Source: Bacillus subtilis (GTDB lineage: Bacteria > Pseudomonadota > Alphaproteobacteria > Rhizobiales > Rhizobiaceae). Taken from it: a stretch of 64,000 bases of DNA. Shown one piece after another: positions 8,470 to 20,857 of the stretch. Position 1 is the first letter of the stretch; each line of letters starts with the position of its first letter. The translations under genes were made by a program, and so were the position numbers. The stretch spans positions 310,001 through 374,000 of the forward strand of contig JAHREI010000001.1 in the NCBI GenBank assembly GCA_021733665.1, read 5' to 3'. Under the pieces are notes generated by a model. It had not been told where the DNA came from. It searched no databases and saw only the letters and a program-made list of their open reading frames with translations.

Positions 8470-10170
8470 TTAGTTGTTTTCGGACTTCTTCATTGCTGCA
8501 GCAAGAATGTCACCGAGCGATGCACCGCTGTCTGCGGAACCGTACTGAGCAACTGCTTCTTTTTCTTCAGCAATTTCGAGAGCCTTGATGGAAACCTGCA
8601 GCTTGCGGGTTTTCTTGTCGAAAGCGATAACGCGTGCGTCAACTTTCTGGCCAACGGAGAAACGCTCTGGGCGCTGCTCGTCACGGTCACGGGACAGATC
8701 CGAACGCTTGATGAAGCTTTCGATGTCGTGATCAACCAGTTTAACTTCGATGCCGCCATCGGTGATGCCGGTTACTTCACAGGAAACAACTGCGTTTTTG
8801 CGCAGGTCGCCGGAAGAAGCTGCTTCACCAACGCTATCGCCGGTCAGCTGCTTGATGCCGAGGGAGATACGTTCTTTTTCGATGTCTACATCGAGAACGA
8901 CTGCCTTAACAACGTCACCTTTGTTGAACTCTTCGATAACCTGTTCGCCCGGACGGTTCCAGTCGAGATCCGACAGGTGAACCATGCCGTCTACATCGCC
9001 GTCGAGACCAATGAACAGGCCGAATTCGGTCTTGTTCTTGACTTCGCCTTCAACAACGCTGTTGGCTGGATATTTCTGAGCAAAGGTTGTCCATGGGTTG
9101 TCGAGGGTCTGCTTGAGACCGAGCGAAATACGGCGCTTGACCGGATCCACTTCGAGCACAACAACTTCGACTTCCTGAGAGGTCGACAGGATTTTGCCTG
9201 GGTGTACGTTCTTCTTTGTCCAGGACATTTCAGAAACGTGGATCAGACCTTCGATACCTGGTTCGATTTCAACAAATGCACCGTAGTCGGTGATGTTGGT
9301 TACGTTACCGGTGATCTTTTTGCCGATCGGATATTTCGCACCGATGCCATCCCAAGGATCATTTTCCAGCTGCTTCATGCCCAGGGAAATACGATGTGTA
9401 TCCTGGTTGATGCGGATGATCTGAACCTTAACCTGCTGACCGATAGTCAGGATTTCGGAAGGATGGTTTACACGGCGCCATGCCATGTCGGTAACGTGCA
9501 GCAGGCCGTCGATACCGCCGAGGTCAACGAACGCACCGTAATCGGTGATGTTCTTGACAACGCCGTCAACAACCTGACCTTCTTCAAGGTTCTGAACGAT
9601 TTCAGAACGCTGTTCCGCACGGGATTCTTCCAGAACGGTACGACGGGACACAACGATGTTGCCGCGACGCTTGTCCATTTTCAGGATTTCAAACGGCTGC
9701 GGGTTGTGCATCAGAGGTGTAACGTCGCGGATCGGACGAATGTCAACCTGTGAACGTGGCAGGAACGCAACGGCACCATCGAGATCAACGGTGAAACCAC
9801 CCTTAACCTGATTGAAGATAACGCCATCAACGCGCTCACCTTTGCCGAATTTCTCTTCGAGGCGAACCCAGCTTTCTTCGCGGCGAGCTTTTTCGCGCGA
9901 CAGAACAGCTTCGCCAAGCGCGTTTTCGATACGCTCAACGTAAACTTCTACTTCGTCGCCCGGCTTCATCGAGCCGTCTTTGCCCTTAGCGCCGAATTCC
10001 TTCAGCGGCACGCGGCCTTCAACTTTGAGACCTGCATCGATGATTGCCATGTCTTTTTCGATGGCAACAATACGGCCCTTAACAACATAACCTTCTGCAA
10101 GGTCATTATTGGCGAAGGACTCAGCCAGCAGAGCTTCAAAATCTTCGCGTGTCGGGTTAAAATCTGACAT
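8470..10170 (-). CDS. rpsA: 30S ribosomal protein S1
   Basis: 566 residues, the usual Rhizobiales length. The chosen start (M-S-D-F-N-P-T) has AGGAG eight bases upstream; the longer frame to 10293 gives a non-homologous tail. Repeated S1 (OB-fold) domains are evident from recurring segments such as ITDYGAFVDLGGIDGLLHV and ITDYGAFVEIEPGIEGLIHV. S1 binds mRNA on the small ribosomal subunit and helps start translation. It lies downstream of cmk in the conserved aroA-cmk-rpsA order, with a 176-base gap that may hold its own promoter. Confidence 0.97.
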   Translation of the reverse strand: MSDFNPTREDFEALLAESFANNDLAEGYVVKGRIVAIEKDMAIIDAGLKVEGRVPLKEFGAKGKDGSMKPGDEVEVYVERIENALGEAVLSREKARREESWVRLEEKFGKGERVDGVIFNQVKGGFTVDLDGAVAFLPRSQVDIRPIRDVTPLMHNPQPFEILKMDKRRGNIVVSRRTVLEESRAEQRSEIVQNLEEGQVVDGVVKNITDYGAFVDLGGIDGLLHVTDMAWRRVNHPSEILTIGQQVKVQIIRINQDTHRISLGMKQLENDPWDGIGAKYPIGKKITGNVTNITDYGAFVEIEPGIEGLIHVSEMSWTKKNVHPGKILSTSQEVEVVVLEVDPVKRRISLGLKQTLDNPWTTFAQKYPANSVVEGEVKNKTEFGLFIGLDGDVDGMVHLSDLDWNRPGEQVIEEFNKGDVVKAVVLDVDIEKERISLGIKQLTGDSVGEAASSGDLRKNAVVSCEVTGITDGGIEVKLVDHDIESFIKRSDLSRDRDEQRPERFSVGQKVDARVIAFDKKTRKLQVSIKALEIAEEKEAVAQYGSADSGASLGDILAAAMKKSENN

Positions 10171-10346
10171 GTAGACTCCTGATGTATCCGTGAAATTCAC
10201 GGGATACGGCGCCGGGGGTTGGTGTTTCGAGAAAGTCTGAAGACAAGCTGTTCTTAAAAAGAACAATCCGGCGCATGGCCTGAAAACAGACAATTTTTAT
10301 ATAAAAGACGCACAACTCAATGATTTTTCTGGAATTCAGAAGGTAA

Positions 10347-10988
10347 TCAGCTGTGCAATGCTGCATCTATCAGCTTTTTAGCCTCTAGAAATGCCGCTTC
10401 TATATCCATTTTACTGGTATCGATCAAGTGCGCATCGCTTGCGGGTTTTAATGGCGATGTGACACGGTTCATGTCGCGCTCATCACGGCGCTTCAGATCG
10501 TCCAGCACTTCATTATAATCCGCATCAGCGTTTTTTGCACGCATTTCATTAAAACGGCGCTCTGCACGCACTTCTGCAGAAGCGGTGATATAGAGTTTCA
10601 CCGGCGCATCAGGGCAGACAACGGTACCGATATCGCGGCCATCCAGCACCGTGCCGGGCAGGTTTTCTGCGAATTTGCGTTGTGCATCCACAAGGGCACG
10701 GCGCACTTCCGGCATGACAGCAACTTTGGAAGCTGCTTCACCGATCTCATGGGCGGACAGCACGGTGCGATCCAGCCCTTTCAGATCCAGTTCCTGTGCA
10801 ACCCGCGCCGCAATAGCTTCATCATCAAGTGGTAAATCTTGATCAATCAAGGCTTTAGCAACTGCACGATAGGTGAGGCCGGTATCCAGGTGATGAAAAT
10901 TATAATGAGCGGCAAGGTTACGGGCCAGCGTCCCTTTTCCGGAAGCTGCCGGCCCGTCAATGGCGATGATGAAAGCTTTATCCTGCAT
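10347..10988 (-). CDS. cmk: Cytidylate kinase
   Basis: 213 residues, typical length. It phosphorylates CMP and dCMP to the diphosphates. The P-loop is [10 protein letters not shown] at about residues 11-20, followed by the H-L-D-T-G-L-T-Y-R segment of the NMP-binding region and [11 protein letters not shown], both diagnostic. It starts five bases after the aroA stop codon, so the two are translated from one message. Confidence 0.96.
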   Translation of the reverse strand: MQDKAFIIAIDGPAASGKGTLARNLAAHYNFHHLDTGLTYRAVAKALIDQDLPLDDEAIAARVAQELDLKGLDRTVLSAHEIGEAASKVAVMPEVRRALVDAQRKFAENLPGTVLDGRDIGTVVCPDAPVKLYITASAEVRAERRFNEMRAKNADADYNEVLDDLKRRDERDMNRVTSPLKPASDAHLIDTSKMDIEAAFLEAKKLIDAALHS

Positions 10989-10993
10989 TACGG

Positions 10994-12724
<1,731 letters not shown>

Positions 12725-13114
12725 GTGGCAAAATCTGAACTTGGCACAAAACGTATCGATCCGGAAACGGGCAAGAAATTTTATGACCTGAATAAGGATC
12801 CGATTGTTTCCCCTTACACAGGTAAATCCTATCCGCTTTCTTATTTTGAATCTTCCGTGGATACCCGCGTAGAAGAGGAAGAAACAGAAACTGAAGAACT
12901 GGATACAGCACTGGATGCACCGGAATTCGTCTCTCTGGAAGATGCGGATGACGAAGCCAAGGGCGACGATATTCCGGATCTGGATGATGATGACGATGTG
13001 GATCTCGGTGATGATGATGATCCGTTCCTCACACCTGATGATGAAGACGAAGATGATGACATGTCCGGCCTTCTGGGCGGCGGCGGCGGCGTTGGTGACG
13101 ACGACGAAGGCTAA
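12725..13114 (+). CDS. TIGR02300 family protein with acidic tail and degenerate zinc ribbon
   Basis: 129 residues. GTG start chosen because it gives the family N-terminus (A-K-S-E-L-G-T-K-R) and has GAGG about 7 bases upstream; an upstream ATG at 12686 adds an unconserved extension. The N-terminal 40 residues match the TIGR02300 family, including F-Y-D-L-N-K-D-P-I-V. The family's two CPxCG knuckles are replaced by DPETG and SPYTG, so no zinc site remains. From about residue 50 the chain is dominated by Asp/Glu and ends Gly-rich. Function is unknown. It is divergent from aroA, as in other Brucellaceae. Confidence 0.85.
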   Translation: MAKSELGTKRIDPETGKKFYDLNKDPIVSPYTGKSYPLSYFESSVDTRVEEEETETEELDTALDAPEFVSLEDADDEAKGDDIPDLDDDDDVDLGDDDDPFLTPDDEDEDDDMSGLLGGGGGVGDDDEG

Positions 13115-13140
13115 TCAGCTCTTCTGATTGTGAATTGTAA

Positions 13141-13177
13141 ATGCCCTGTACCGATACCGGTGCAGGGCATTTTTTTG
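13141..13177 (+). terminator. Terminator of the TIGR02300 gene
   Basis: ATGCCCTGTACCG and CGGTGCAGGGCAT form a long stem with one G-T pair, followed by seven T residues. Confidence 0.85.
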
Positions 13178-13370
13178 ACTTGTTGTGCACAGGTGCAGAG
13201 GTTTTTCGGTGCTTTGAGTAAATAATCTGGATATCTTTGAAAGAGTTTGCTTTTTCCTCTTGATCTTCTGTGAAAGGCAATTTATGTAGCCGTCACGAAC
13301 AGATCATAATCTGCTTCGCACCACCGGAACCGACACTCAGGTCGGCATGTTTTAAGACATGATCGGTAAT

Positions 13371-13446
<76 letters not shown>

Positions 13447-13600
13447 AAAAAATCCAAAAACATTTATTATGTAAATCAATGTCTTGAAGAAGACATGCTA
13501 TACATTTTTCCCTATTCCGACCAATAGTTCTGACCTGTTTGAAACGCGAGCAACTGGATGCCAGCGCTGAGAAAATTTTTCGTGGCTCGCGGTCTGTGAA

Positions 13601-13641
13601 ATGAAAATCTTCTGATGAAGATCAGTGCTTTATCAGAAGTT
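13601..13641 (-). terminator. Terminator overlapping the stop codon of the small gene at 13633
   Basis: CTTCTGAT at 13609-13616 pairs with ATCAGAAG at 13632-13639. Read on the minus strand the hairpin is followed by ATTTTC. It supports the reality of the small gene. Confidence 0.55.
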
Positions 13642-13845
13642 CAGGTTCTTTGAGATCTGCCATTCATTGTCCGCGTTCAGTTCTACGCGCTTGTTGCCCC
13701 GGTAAAAGATCGGGTTGCCGGTTTTTTTATCCATGGAGAAGCGGGTAGGGGCAAGTCTGTCTTCCTCGTAGCCGGTTGTCGCCAGAGTTAGCGCTTCTTT
13801 GAATTTACCGTCTTTGCACAGGGTCTTAAAAAGGCTCAAATTCAT
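13633..13845 (-). CDS. Small hypothetical protein
   Basis: 70 residues from the ATG at 13845 (M-N-L-S-L-F-K-T-L-C). A longer version from 13902 would be 89 residues; neither start has a clear Shine-Dalgarno sequence. The chain is soluble and mixed in charge, with no signal peptide or membrane segment, and has D-K-K-T-G-N-P-I-F-Y-R-G in the middle. I do not recognise a family. A stop-overlapping hairpin suggests a real transcription unit. It stands alone between tRNA-Ala and the NADH dehydrogenase gene. Confidence 0.55.
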   Translation of the reverse strand: MNLSLFKTLCKDGKFKEALTLATTGYEEDRLAPTRFSMDKKTGNPIFYRGNKRVELNADNEWQISKNLNF

Positions 13846-13995
13846 GGTTCTGCTTTCATTATCTTTGTCGCTCAGGCCTGCTTGTAGGAACTTCCTGCTC
13901 ATTAAGCTATGCCTTAGGTACGGTTAATACAGCATAGTGGCAAAATAGGTGGTATGTTTTCAGGCGGACAGATCTCATGCAGAACGGGATGCGTT

Positions 13996-15261
13996 ATGAA
14001 AAAGAAGCTTGTGGTTATTGGTGCGGGTTTTGCCGGCTTGCAGGTTGTACATGGTCTGAAAAAGACTGATCTGGACATCACTTTAGTGGATCGCCGTAAC
14101 CACCATCTTTTCCAGCCTTTGCTCTATCAGGTTGCAACCACAGTACTTGCAACATCGGAGATTGCATGGCCGATCCGCCATCTTTTTCGTGATCGTTCCG
14201 AAGTGACAACGTTGCTCGATGAGGTTGTTGGTATTGACCGTGATCGCAAAACTGTGCGTCTGCGTAACAGTGCGGAACTGCCTTATGATATACTCGTTCT
14301 GGCAACGGGGGCGCGTCACGCATATTTCGGCAAAGATAAATGGGAAGCCTTCGCACCAGGTCTGAAAACGCTGGAGGATGCAACCACAATCCGCAGGCGT
14401 ATGCTGCTGGCCTTTGAACAGGCAGAGCTGGAAACAGATTCGGCTAAACGTGAAGCATTGCTGACATTTGCTGTGATTGGCGCAGGGCCGACTGGAGTCG
14501 AAATGGCCGGTATGATTGCTGAGCTTGCCCATCATACACTGCCGCGCGAGTTTCGCCGGATTGATACACGTCAGGCCAAAGTTTTGCTGGTGGAGGCAGG
14601 CGGGCGGGTGTTGCCGAGCTTTAGCGAGAGCCTGTCTGACTATGTAAAAACCTCCCTGACAAAGCTTGGTGTGACCGTGCGTACCGGGGTGCCGGTCACA
14701 GCCTGCGATGAAAGCGGTATCATAATCGGAGAAGAGCCGATTGCCTGTCGCACAATCATCTGGGCGGCCGGCGTGCAGGCATCGCCTGCAGCGCAGTGGC
14801 TGGGAGCAGAAGCGGATCGTGCGGGCAGGGTAGTCGTTACCAAAGATTTGCGGCTTGCGGATGATCTCTCGGTTTTCGTGATCGGTGACACAGCATCGGT
14901 AAAATGGGGCGTGGATAAATCCGTGCCCGGCATTGCGCCTGCGGCCAAACAGCAGGGGAGCTTTGTCGCAAAATGCATTCGTGCTTCATTGAAAGGCGCA
15001 ACACCACCTGAAACCTTCAAATACCGGCATCAGGGTAATCTGGCGACAATCGGCCGAAAAGTTGCAGTGATTGAATTCGGTAATTTCAAACTGAAAGGCA
15101 TTCTGGCGTGGTGGATTTGGGGGCTTGCCCATATTTATTTCCTGATCGGAACTCGGTCACGCCTTGCCGTCGCATGGAGCTGGCTTTGGATTTATCTGAG
15201 CGGATTGCAAAGTGCGCGTCTGATCACGCAAAAAGAAACGATGCGTGATCCTGATGCCTGA
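13996..15261 (+). CDS. ndh: NAD(P)/FAD-dependent oxidoreductase, type II NADH dehydrogenase-like
   Basis: 421 residues from ATG 13996, which places VIGAGFAG directly at the N-terminus as usual; an upstream ATG at 13954 adds 14 unconserved residues. Two dinucleotide-binding folds are visible: FAD-binding VIGAGFAGLQ at the start and NADH-binding VIGAGPTGVEMAG near residues 160-172. A late V-F-V-I-G-D-T-A segment binds FAD. The C-terminus has an aromatic, hydrophobic membrane-anchor region (W-W-I-W-G-L-A-H-I-Y-F). NDH-2 enzymes pass electrons from NADH to quinone without proton pumping, and would feed the cyo oxidase also encoded in this window. Confidence 0.88.
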   Translation: MKKKLVVIGAGFAGLQVVHGLKKTDLDITLVDRRNHHLFQPLLYQVATTVLATSEIAWPIRHLFRDRSEVTTLLDEVVGIDRDRKTVRLRNSAELPYDILVLATGARHAYFGKDKWEAFAPGLKTLEDATTIRRRMLLAFEQAELETDSAKREALLTFAVIGAGPTGVEMAGMIAELAHHTLPREFRRIDTRQAKVLLVEAGGRVLPSFSESLSDYVKTSLTKLGVTVRTGVPVTACDESGIIIGEEPIACRTIIWAAGVQASPAAQWLGAEADRAGRVVVTKDLRLADDLSVFVIGDTASVKWGVDKSVPGIAPAAKQQGSFVAKCIRASLKGATPPETFKYRHQGNLATIGRKVAVIEFGNFKLKGILAWWIWGLAHIYFLIGTRSRLAVAWSWLWIYLSGLQSARLITQKETMRDPDA

Positions 15262-15271
15262 CGTTTCGACA

Positions 15272-15322
15272 TAAAAAATCCCGCCCCAAGCATTTCCAGA
15301 AAAAGAGGGCGGGATTTTTTTA
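15272..15322. terminator. Bidirectional terminator between ndh and the glutamate-synthase-like gene
   Basis: AAAAAATCCCGCCC and GGGCGGGATTTTTT form a 14-base perfect inverted repeat serving both convergent genes. Confidence 0.85.
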
Positions 15323-15323
15323 A

Positions 15324-16973
15324 TCAGGCAGCAATCTTGCGGCGGGTGAACGGGCCATGCGGAATTTCCGGCGGCGCGAAGCTTTCCGCAGAAGCACGAT
15401 CCCAGCGGCTGTACCAGTCAGATAGTTCTGCAATTTCAGAACCGGAAACCAGAAAGCCGTTTGGCAGATATGGATAGACTTCATTACCATCGAGGAATTC
15501 ATTATCCTTTTGGCGGAACATGAAATGGTAAGGCATGAAATCGCGCGGATCACTCAGACCTGCCGCACCGGCAAGCTCGCCCAGAGCATGCATGGTATTG
15601 CGGTGGAAGCGTGCAACGCGGTTGCTCTTATCCCCGACATCAATCGCACGCTGGCGCATCGGATCCTGCGTGGCAATACCGACAGGGCAGGTATTGGTAT
15701 GGCAGGACTGTGCCTGAATGCAGCCGACAGCAAACATGAAGCCGCGTGCCGAGTTACACCAGTCAGCGCCCAGAGCAAAAGTACGGGCAATATCAAAGGC
15801 AGAAACAATCTTGCCTGCTGCACCGATTTTGACCTCATGACGGATACCCGCACCGCGTAAAGTATTATGCACGAAGGTCAGACCTTCAAGCATTGGCATA
15901 CCAACACGGTTGGCAAATTCCAGCGGAGCCGCACCGGTGCCGCCTTCTTTACCGTCAACGACGATGAAATCCGGATAAATACCGGTTTTCAGCATGGCTT
16001 TGACCATCGACATGAATTCGCGGCGATGACCGATGCAGAGTTTGAAGCCGACAGGTTTGCCGCCGGAAAGCTCACGAAGCTGGCCGATAAATTCCATCAT
16101 GCCGATCGGCGTGGAGAAAGTATTATGTGCCGGTGGCGAAATACAGTCTTTGCCCATCGGGATGCCGCGTGCTTCGGCGATTTCCGGGGAGATTTTCTTG
16201 GCCGGCAGCATACCGCCATGACCGGGTTTTGCACCCTGACTGATTTTCAGCTCAATCATTTTGACCTGAGGATCAGCAGCCTGAATGGCAAATTTCTCCG
16301 GTGAGAATGTGCCGTCATCATTACGGCAGCCGAAATAGCCGGACGCAACTTGATAAATCAGATCGCCGCCGCCTTCACGATGATAGCGGCTGATGCTGCC
16401 TTCACCAGTATCATGGGCAAAATTGCCCATTTTCGCGCCTTTGTTCAAAGACAGAATAGCATTGGCAGACAGCGCACCGAAGCTCATAGCCGAGATATTG
16501 TACAGGCTGGCATCATAAGGCTGCTTACAGGCCGAGCCGCCGATGCGGACACGGAAATCTGTATCCTTAATAACTGTCGGCACCGCCGAGTGGGTCAGCC
16601 ATGCATAACCGGAGCTGTAAACATTCTCAATTGTGCCGAACGGGCGTTTGTCTTCAACACCTTTGGCGCGCTGATAGACAAGGCCGCGAATCTCTCTGCT
16701 GAAAGGTTCTTCATCGCGGTCGCCTTCAATAATATACTGGCGCAGTTCCGGACGGATACTTTCAAGGATAAAGCGCATATGGCCGATGATCGGGTAGTTG
16801 CGCAGGATCGCGTGTCTGGACTGGAAAATATCATAAACGCCAAGGCCGAGCAGGGCACTGGAAATCGCAGTTATGATAAGCAGCCATTCGCTGTAATAAA
16901 CCGCTCCGAGAAACGAGGCGATTGTCAGAAGCGCAACACATGTGAAAACCGCATAACGCTGATAAGAGAGCAT
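15324..16973 (-). CDS. FMN-binding glutamate synthase family protein
   Basis: 549 residues from ATG 16973, which has GGTGA six bases upstream; an ATG four codons earlier is also possible. Two hydrophobic segments at the N-terminus (about residues 10-50) suggest a membrane anchor. The rest is a GltB-type alpha/beta barrel that binds FMN, with K-E-G-G-T-G-A-A-P near residue 330. A C-I-Q-A-Q-S-C-H-T-N-T-C-P-V-G segment gives three cysteines for a 3Fe-4S cluster as in glutamate synthase. No glutaminase domain is present, so it is not a complete GltB. The substrate is unknown. Confidence 0.85.
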   Translation of the reverse strand: MLSYQRYAVFTCVALLTIASFLGAVYYSEWLLIITAISSALLGLGVYDIFQSRHAILRNYPIIGHMRFILESIRPELRQYIIEGDRDEEPFSREIRGLVYQRAKGVEDKRPFGTIENVYSSGYAWLTHSAVPTVIKDTDFRVRIGGSACKQPYDASLYNISAMSFGALSANAILSLNKGAKMGNFAHDTGEGSISRYHREGGGDLIYQVASGYFGCRNDDGTFSPEKFAIQAADPQVKMIELKISQGAKPGHGGMLPAKKISPEIAEARGIPMGKDCISPPAHNTFSTPIGMMEFIGQLRELSGGKPVGFKLCIGHRREFMSMVKAMLKTGIYPDFIVVDGKEGGTGAAPLEFANRVGMPMLEGLTFVHNTLRGAGIRHEVKIGAAGKIVSAFDIARTFALGADWCNSARGFMFAVGCIQAQSCHTNTCPVGIATQDPMRQRAIDVGDKSNRVARFHRNTMHALGELAGAAGLSDPRDFMPYHFMFRQKDNEFLDGNEVYPYLPNGFLVSGSEIAELSDWYSRWDRASAESFAPPEIPHGPFTRRKIAA

Positions 16974-17476
16974 GAGTGTCACCATTTTTATATGAGCCGG
17001 AATGAGCCACTTTTTGAAAAAGAGTCGCTTAACCGGTCGATTGGCGTCTCCTTAGCCCACCCGCCGCATGATTGCGAGGGGGATTCTTGTCTGACGTGAT
17101 GCGTAAATAACGAAAAATATGCGCAATTAATCGTGAATTGGACTGTGGGAGAGAGATTTTGCCTCGAAACATACTTTCAAAGGCTATTTTTAGCTTTGCT
17201 TAAATGCCGCATGGGATGGTTAAGACAGCTGTCTGCCTGATGATGTCAGCTCGGTGCATGGTAAAGAGGGTGGGAAATAATATTTCTGGGCTTTGTATCC
17301 GCTTTTTATGCATACAAGTAATTGAAAATAATTATAAATTTCTATTCAATCTGTGAAATTCTAACGTGTTCTGTGGTGCAGATGTGCGATCACAAGTGCG
17401 ATTTGGAAGGAACTTATTAACCTTCATTTTTTATTACTTTGTGGACAGAACTCAGTAGCGTATTTTTTGGTTTTTC
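16974..17476. other. Intergenic region upstream of the ftsK-like gene
   Basis: About 500 bases between divergent genes. It becomes strongly A+T-rich from 17280 on and must hold promoters for both. I see no convincing small gene, RNA or repeat in it. Confidence 0.5.
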
Positions 17477-20400
17477 ATGTCCATGCGTATTCCACGATCC
17501 AATTTCTCCATAGCAACGTCTGACCGCTTTGCGGCTTCCGCTGACATGCGTGAACCGGTATCCCCGCCGCATGAAGTGCAGAGCTTTGAGCAGGATGCTG
17601 CCGGTTCTTTTGCGTCCGAGACACAGTATCAGCCGGAAGAACAGGTTCTTGCAGGAACAGATTTTGCAGAAGCGGAGGTGCCTGCGCCTCTTAGCTATGC
17701 TCCGGCTGTTGTCACAGAAATTGTGCCTGCCACAGCTGCTGAAACTGTGACCTCAATCCCGACATACCCGCTTAGGAGTAAGCAGATGAGCAACAATTTT
17801 GCGGTTAAACATTGGATGGATCAGGATCGTGCTGCTCCGGCTGAAGAGCAGGCTGCGGTTGCGCAGCCAACAGCCCAGCAGGCAGCACCTGTTGCAGCGC
17901 CTCAAGCCGTTGCTGCGCCGGTTCACCCAAAACCTGCTAATCCGACCATGATTATGAACAGCCCGCATGTGGCCTATCAGGGACTCTCTGTACGTGAGCA
18001 ATTCGGCTCCGACGAGAAAGTCTGGAAAAATGCTTTTGCATTGGCTGAAAATGTCCGTTTTACCCGCACGCCTGAAAATGAGCTGATGCGTCTGCGCGCC
18101 AAGCTGATTGAGGAATTCGGCGCGGAAGAAGAAACACAGCCGGTTGCTGCGCATGAACAGACCGCTGCGCCTGTGGCACAGGCAGCACAGTCTGCTGTTG
18201 TTACTACTACTACTGCTGCATCGCAGCCGGTGCGCACTGCGCCGGTATTGCGCGGCCCTTCCAGCATGATTGTTGCCGCACGTCTGCGCTTGCCGGTTGT
18301 GCCAGTCGCTCCGCATGTTGAGGCAGTGGCACCATTGACCGGCGCTGTATCATCGCCGGTGGTTTCCGTTATTCCTGAAGCTGAAGTTGTGAATGCTGTT
18401 GTTTCCCATCTGCCGCAAACACCTGTGGTGGCGGAAGTGACTGCTGCTCCGGTTGTTGAGAGCGAACAGGGCGGCCTGCAGCTGAGCCATTTGTCCGACT
18501 TCGCATTCTGGGAATTTGCTGGTCTGCCGGATATTCTGCCAACAGCACCGGCACCGGTTGTCACCGTGCCAGAAGCGGTTGAAGTTGTTGCACCTGTTGC
18601 GGCCATTGCGGTTGAAGAAATTGTTGCTGCACCGGTTACTGAGACAAAATCTATTCTGAGTATGTTCCGTGCTGTTGAACTGCGCCCTCATCAGGACGTT
18701 GTTCAGGAAAAGACGGAAGGGGTTGTTGTAGCTGAACCTGTTGCCGTGGTTGAACCGCAAGTTAGCGTGCCGATAGAAGTACCGGCCGAAATCGGAACTC
18801 CTGTTGCTGAAGCTGTTCAGGTTGCAGAGAATATTGTTGCAGAGGCTGCCCCTGTTGAAACAGCGCCTGCTGTTGCGCAAGTCAGCAATCCGTTTTTGCC
18901 GTCCTTCAGCTTTGGACTGTCAGGCTATCAGATGCCTGTCTATTCCATTGCCACCCAGGCGTTGCATGTGCTGCCATCTCTGAGTGAGGTTACCGCTCCG
19001 GTTGATCAGGAGCAGGTTACTGTTGCTGAAGCCGTAATTGAGACAGCGCCTGAAGCAGTTGTTGAGCAGAGCGAGCCGGTTGAAGAAGTTGCAGACGTCG
19101 TTGCGGAGCAGGTTGAAGAACCTGTCGAAAAACCTGCGGTACCGGTAACATTTGCTGCTGCTCCGGCTGCGGCGCGTAGTTCCTCATCTTCGATTAACTT
19201 GTCGATCTTCTCGCCGACCGCAATTGAAACCGGAACTGTAATGTCCGGTGAAGGCTATGAATATCCGCCACGCGCTTTGTTGCAGGAGCCTATCTATAAA
19301 GACGGTGCGATCATCTCGCAGGAAATGCTGGAGCGCAGCGCTGGTTTGCTGGAAAGCATCCTTGAAGATTTCGGTGTGCGTGGTGAGATTATTCATGTGC
19401 GTCCGGGACCTGTGGTCACGCTCTATGAATTCGAACCTGCGCCGGGTGTGAAATCCTCCCGCGTGATTGGTCTGGCTGATGATATCGCCCGTTCGATGTC
19501 AGCACTGTCTGCCCGCGTCGCTGTTGTGCCTGGACGTAATGTGATCGGTATTGAGCTGCCGAACTCCATCCGCGAAACGGTTTATTTCCGCGAACTGATT
19601 GAATCGCCAGCTTTCGAGAGCACCAACTGCCGCTTGGCACTGTGCCTCGGTAAAACCATTGGCGGCGAGCCGGTGATTGCCGAACTCGCCAAGATGCCGC
19701 ATTTGCTGGTTGCCGGTACTACCGGTTCCGGTAAGTCGGTGGCAATTAACACCATGATCCTGTCGCTGCTCTACCGTCTGAAGCCGGAAGAATGCCGCCT
19801 GATCATGATTGATCCGAAAATGCTGGAACTGTCGATTTATGACGGTATTCCGCATCTGCTCACCCCAGTCGTTACCGATCCGAAGAAGGCCGTTGTGGCG
19901 CTGAAATGGACCGTACGCGAAATGGAAGAGCGTTATCGCAAGATGTCGCGTCTCGGTGTGCGTAATATCGATGGCTATAATGCCCGTGCTGCTGCTGCAC
20001 GTGAAAAAGGCGAGACTGTTACCTGTACGGTACAGGCTGGTTTTGATAAAGCGACCGGTGAAATCCTGTATGAAGAACAGGAAATGGATCTGACACCAAT
20101 GCCTTACATCGTCGTTATCGTCGATGAAATGGCTGATCTGATGATGGTTGCCGGTAAGGAAATCGAAGGTGCGATCCAGCGGCTGGCGCAGATGGCGCGT
20201 GCGGCCGGTATTCACCTGATCATGGCGACACAGCGACCAAGCGTTGATGTGATCACCGGTACGATCAAGGCGAACTTCCCGACCCGTATTTCCTTCCAGG
20301 TGACATCGAAGATCGACAGCCGCACCATTCTTGGTGAGCAGGGTGCAGAACAACTGCTTGGTCAGGGTGATATGCTGCATATGGCCGGTGGCGGCCGCAT

Positions 20401-20773
20401 CGTCCGTGTCCATGGTCCTTTTGTCTCCGATGAAGAAGTGGAAAAGGTCGTTAATCATCTGAAAGAGCAGGGACGTCCGGATTATCTGGCCACTGTGACC
20501 GCCGATGAAGAAGAGACGGATGCCGTTGAGGATGACAGTGCTGTCTTTGACAAGAGCGATATGGGCTCTGAAGATGGTGATGATCTCTATGAGAAAGCCG
20601 TGAAGGTCGTGCTGCGTGATAAGAAATGCTCGACATCTTACATCCAGCGCCGTCTGTCGATCGGTTACAACCGTGCAGCCTCTCTCGTGGAGCGTATGGA
20701 GCAGGAAGGTCTTGTCGGTGCTGCCAATCATGTTGGTAAGCGTGAAATTCTTGGCCAGAATGACGGCATGTAA
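17477..20773 (+). CDS. ftsK: FtsK/SpoIIIE family DNA translocase lacking membrane segments
   Basis: 1098 residues. The first ~590 residues are low in complexity, rich in Ala, Val, Glu, Pro and Gln, with no transmembrane helix. The motor follows: Walker [14 protein letters not shown] near 745-757, Walker [14 protein letters not shown] near 877-890, and [13 protein letters not shown] near 915. A winged-helix gamma domain occupies about 1035-1098 (S-T-S-Y-I-Q-R-R-L). That domain normally reads KOPS-type polar sequences and contacts XerD. FtsK moves chromosome-dimer DNA at the septum. Without membrane segments the septal anchor must be supplied otherwise, perhaps by the long linker or by a second FtsK. 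No clear Shine-Dalgarno sequence precedes the start. Confidence 0.93.
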   Translation: MSMRIPRSNFSIATSDRFAASADMREPVSPPHEVQSFEQDAAGSFASETQYQPEEQVLAGTDFAEAEVPAPLSYAPAVVTEIVPATAAETVTSIPTYPLRSKQMSNNFAVKHWMDQDRAAPAEEQAAVAQPTAQQAAPVAAPQAVAAPVHPKPANPTMIMNSPHVAYQGLSVREQFGSDEKVWKNAFALAENVRFTRTPENELMRLRAKLIEEFGAEEETQPVAAHEQTAAPVAQAAQSAVVTTTTAASQPVRTAPVLRGPSSMIVAARLRLPVVPVAPHVEAVAPLTGAVSSPVVSVIPEAEVVNAVVSHLPQTPVVAEVTAAPVVESEQGGLQLSHLSDFAFWEFAGLPDILPTAPAPVVTVPEAVEVVAPVAAIAVEEIVAAPVTETKSILSMFRAVELRPHQDVVQEKTEGVVVAEPVAVVEPQVSVPIEVPAEIGTPVAEAVQVAENIVAEAAPVETAPAVAQVSNPFLPSFSFGLSGYQMPVYSIATQALHVLPSLSEVTAPVDQEQVTVAEAVIETAPEAVVEQSEPVEEVADVVAEQVEEPVEKPAVPVTFAAAPAAARSSSSSINLSIFSPTAIETGTVMSGEGYEYPPRALLQEPIYKDGAIISQEMLERSAGLLESILEDFGVRGEIIHVRPGPVVTLYEFEPAPGVKSSRVIGLADDIARSMSALSARVAVVPGRNVIGIELPNSIRETVYFRELIESPAFESTNCRLALCLGKTIGGEPVIAELAKMPHLLVAGTTGSGKSVAINTMILSLLYRLKPEECRLIMIDPKMLELSIYDGIPHLLTPVVTDPKKAVVALKWTVREMEERYRKMSRLGVRNIDGYNARAAAAREKGETVTCTVQAGFDKATGEILYEEQEMDLTPMPYIVVIVDEMADLMMVAGKEIEGAIQRLAQMARAAGIHLIMATQRPSVDVITGTIKANFPTRISFQVTSKIDSRTILGEQGAEQLLGQGDMLHMAGGGRIVRVHGPFVSDEEVEKVVNHLKEQGRPDYLATVTADEEETDAVEDDSAVFDKSDMGSEDGDDLYEKAVKVVLRDKKCSTSYIQRRLSIGYNRAASLVERMEQEGLVGAANHVGKREILGQNDGM

Positions 20774-20817
20774 AATGTACAAGTGATTTGCATATCACTG
20801 TAAAAAAAGAATGTTTC

Positions 20818-20857
20818 AACTACCCGTCTGGTTATAAGCCGACGGGTAGTTTTGTTT
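20818..20857 (+). terminator. Terminator of the ftsK-like gene
   Basis: AACTACCCGTC and GACGGGTAGTT form a perfect 11-bp stem, followed by TTGTTTT. Confidence 0.85.

Noticed and set aside
8728-9753. 341-codon open frame antisense to rpsA
   Set aside because: The repeated N/D/V/F-rich pattern mirrors the repeated S1 domains on the other strand.
19499-20782. 427-codon open frame antisense to the FtsK motor region
   Set aside because: Shadow of the conserved motor domain, with biased composition and no start context.
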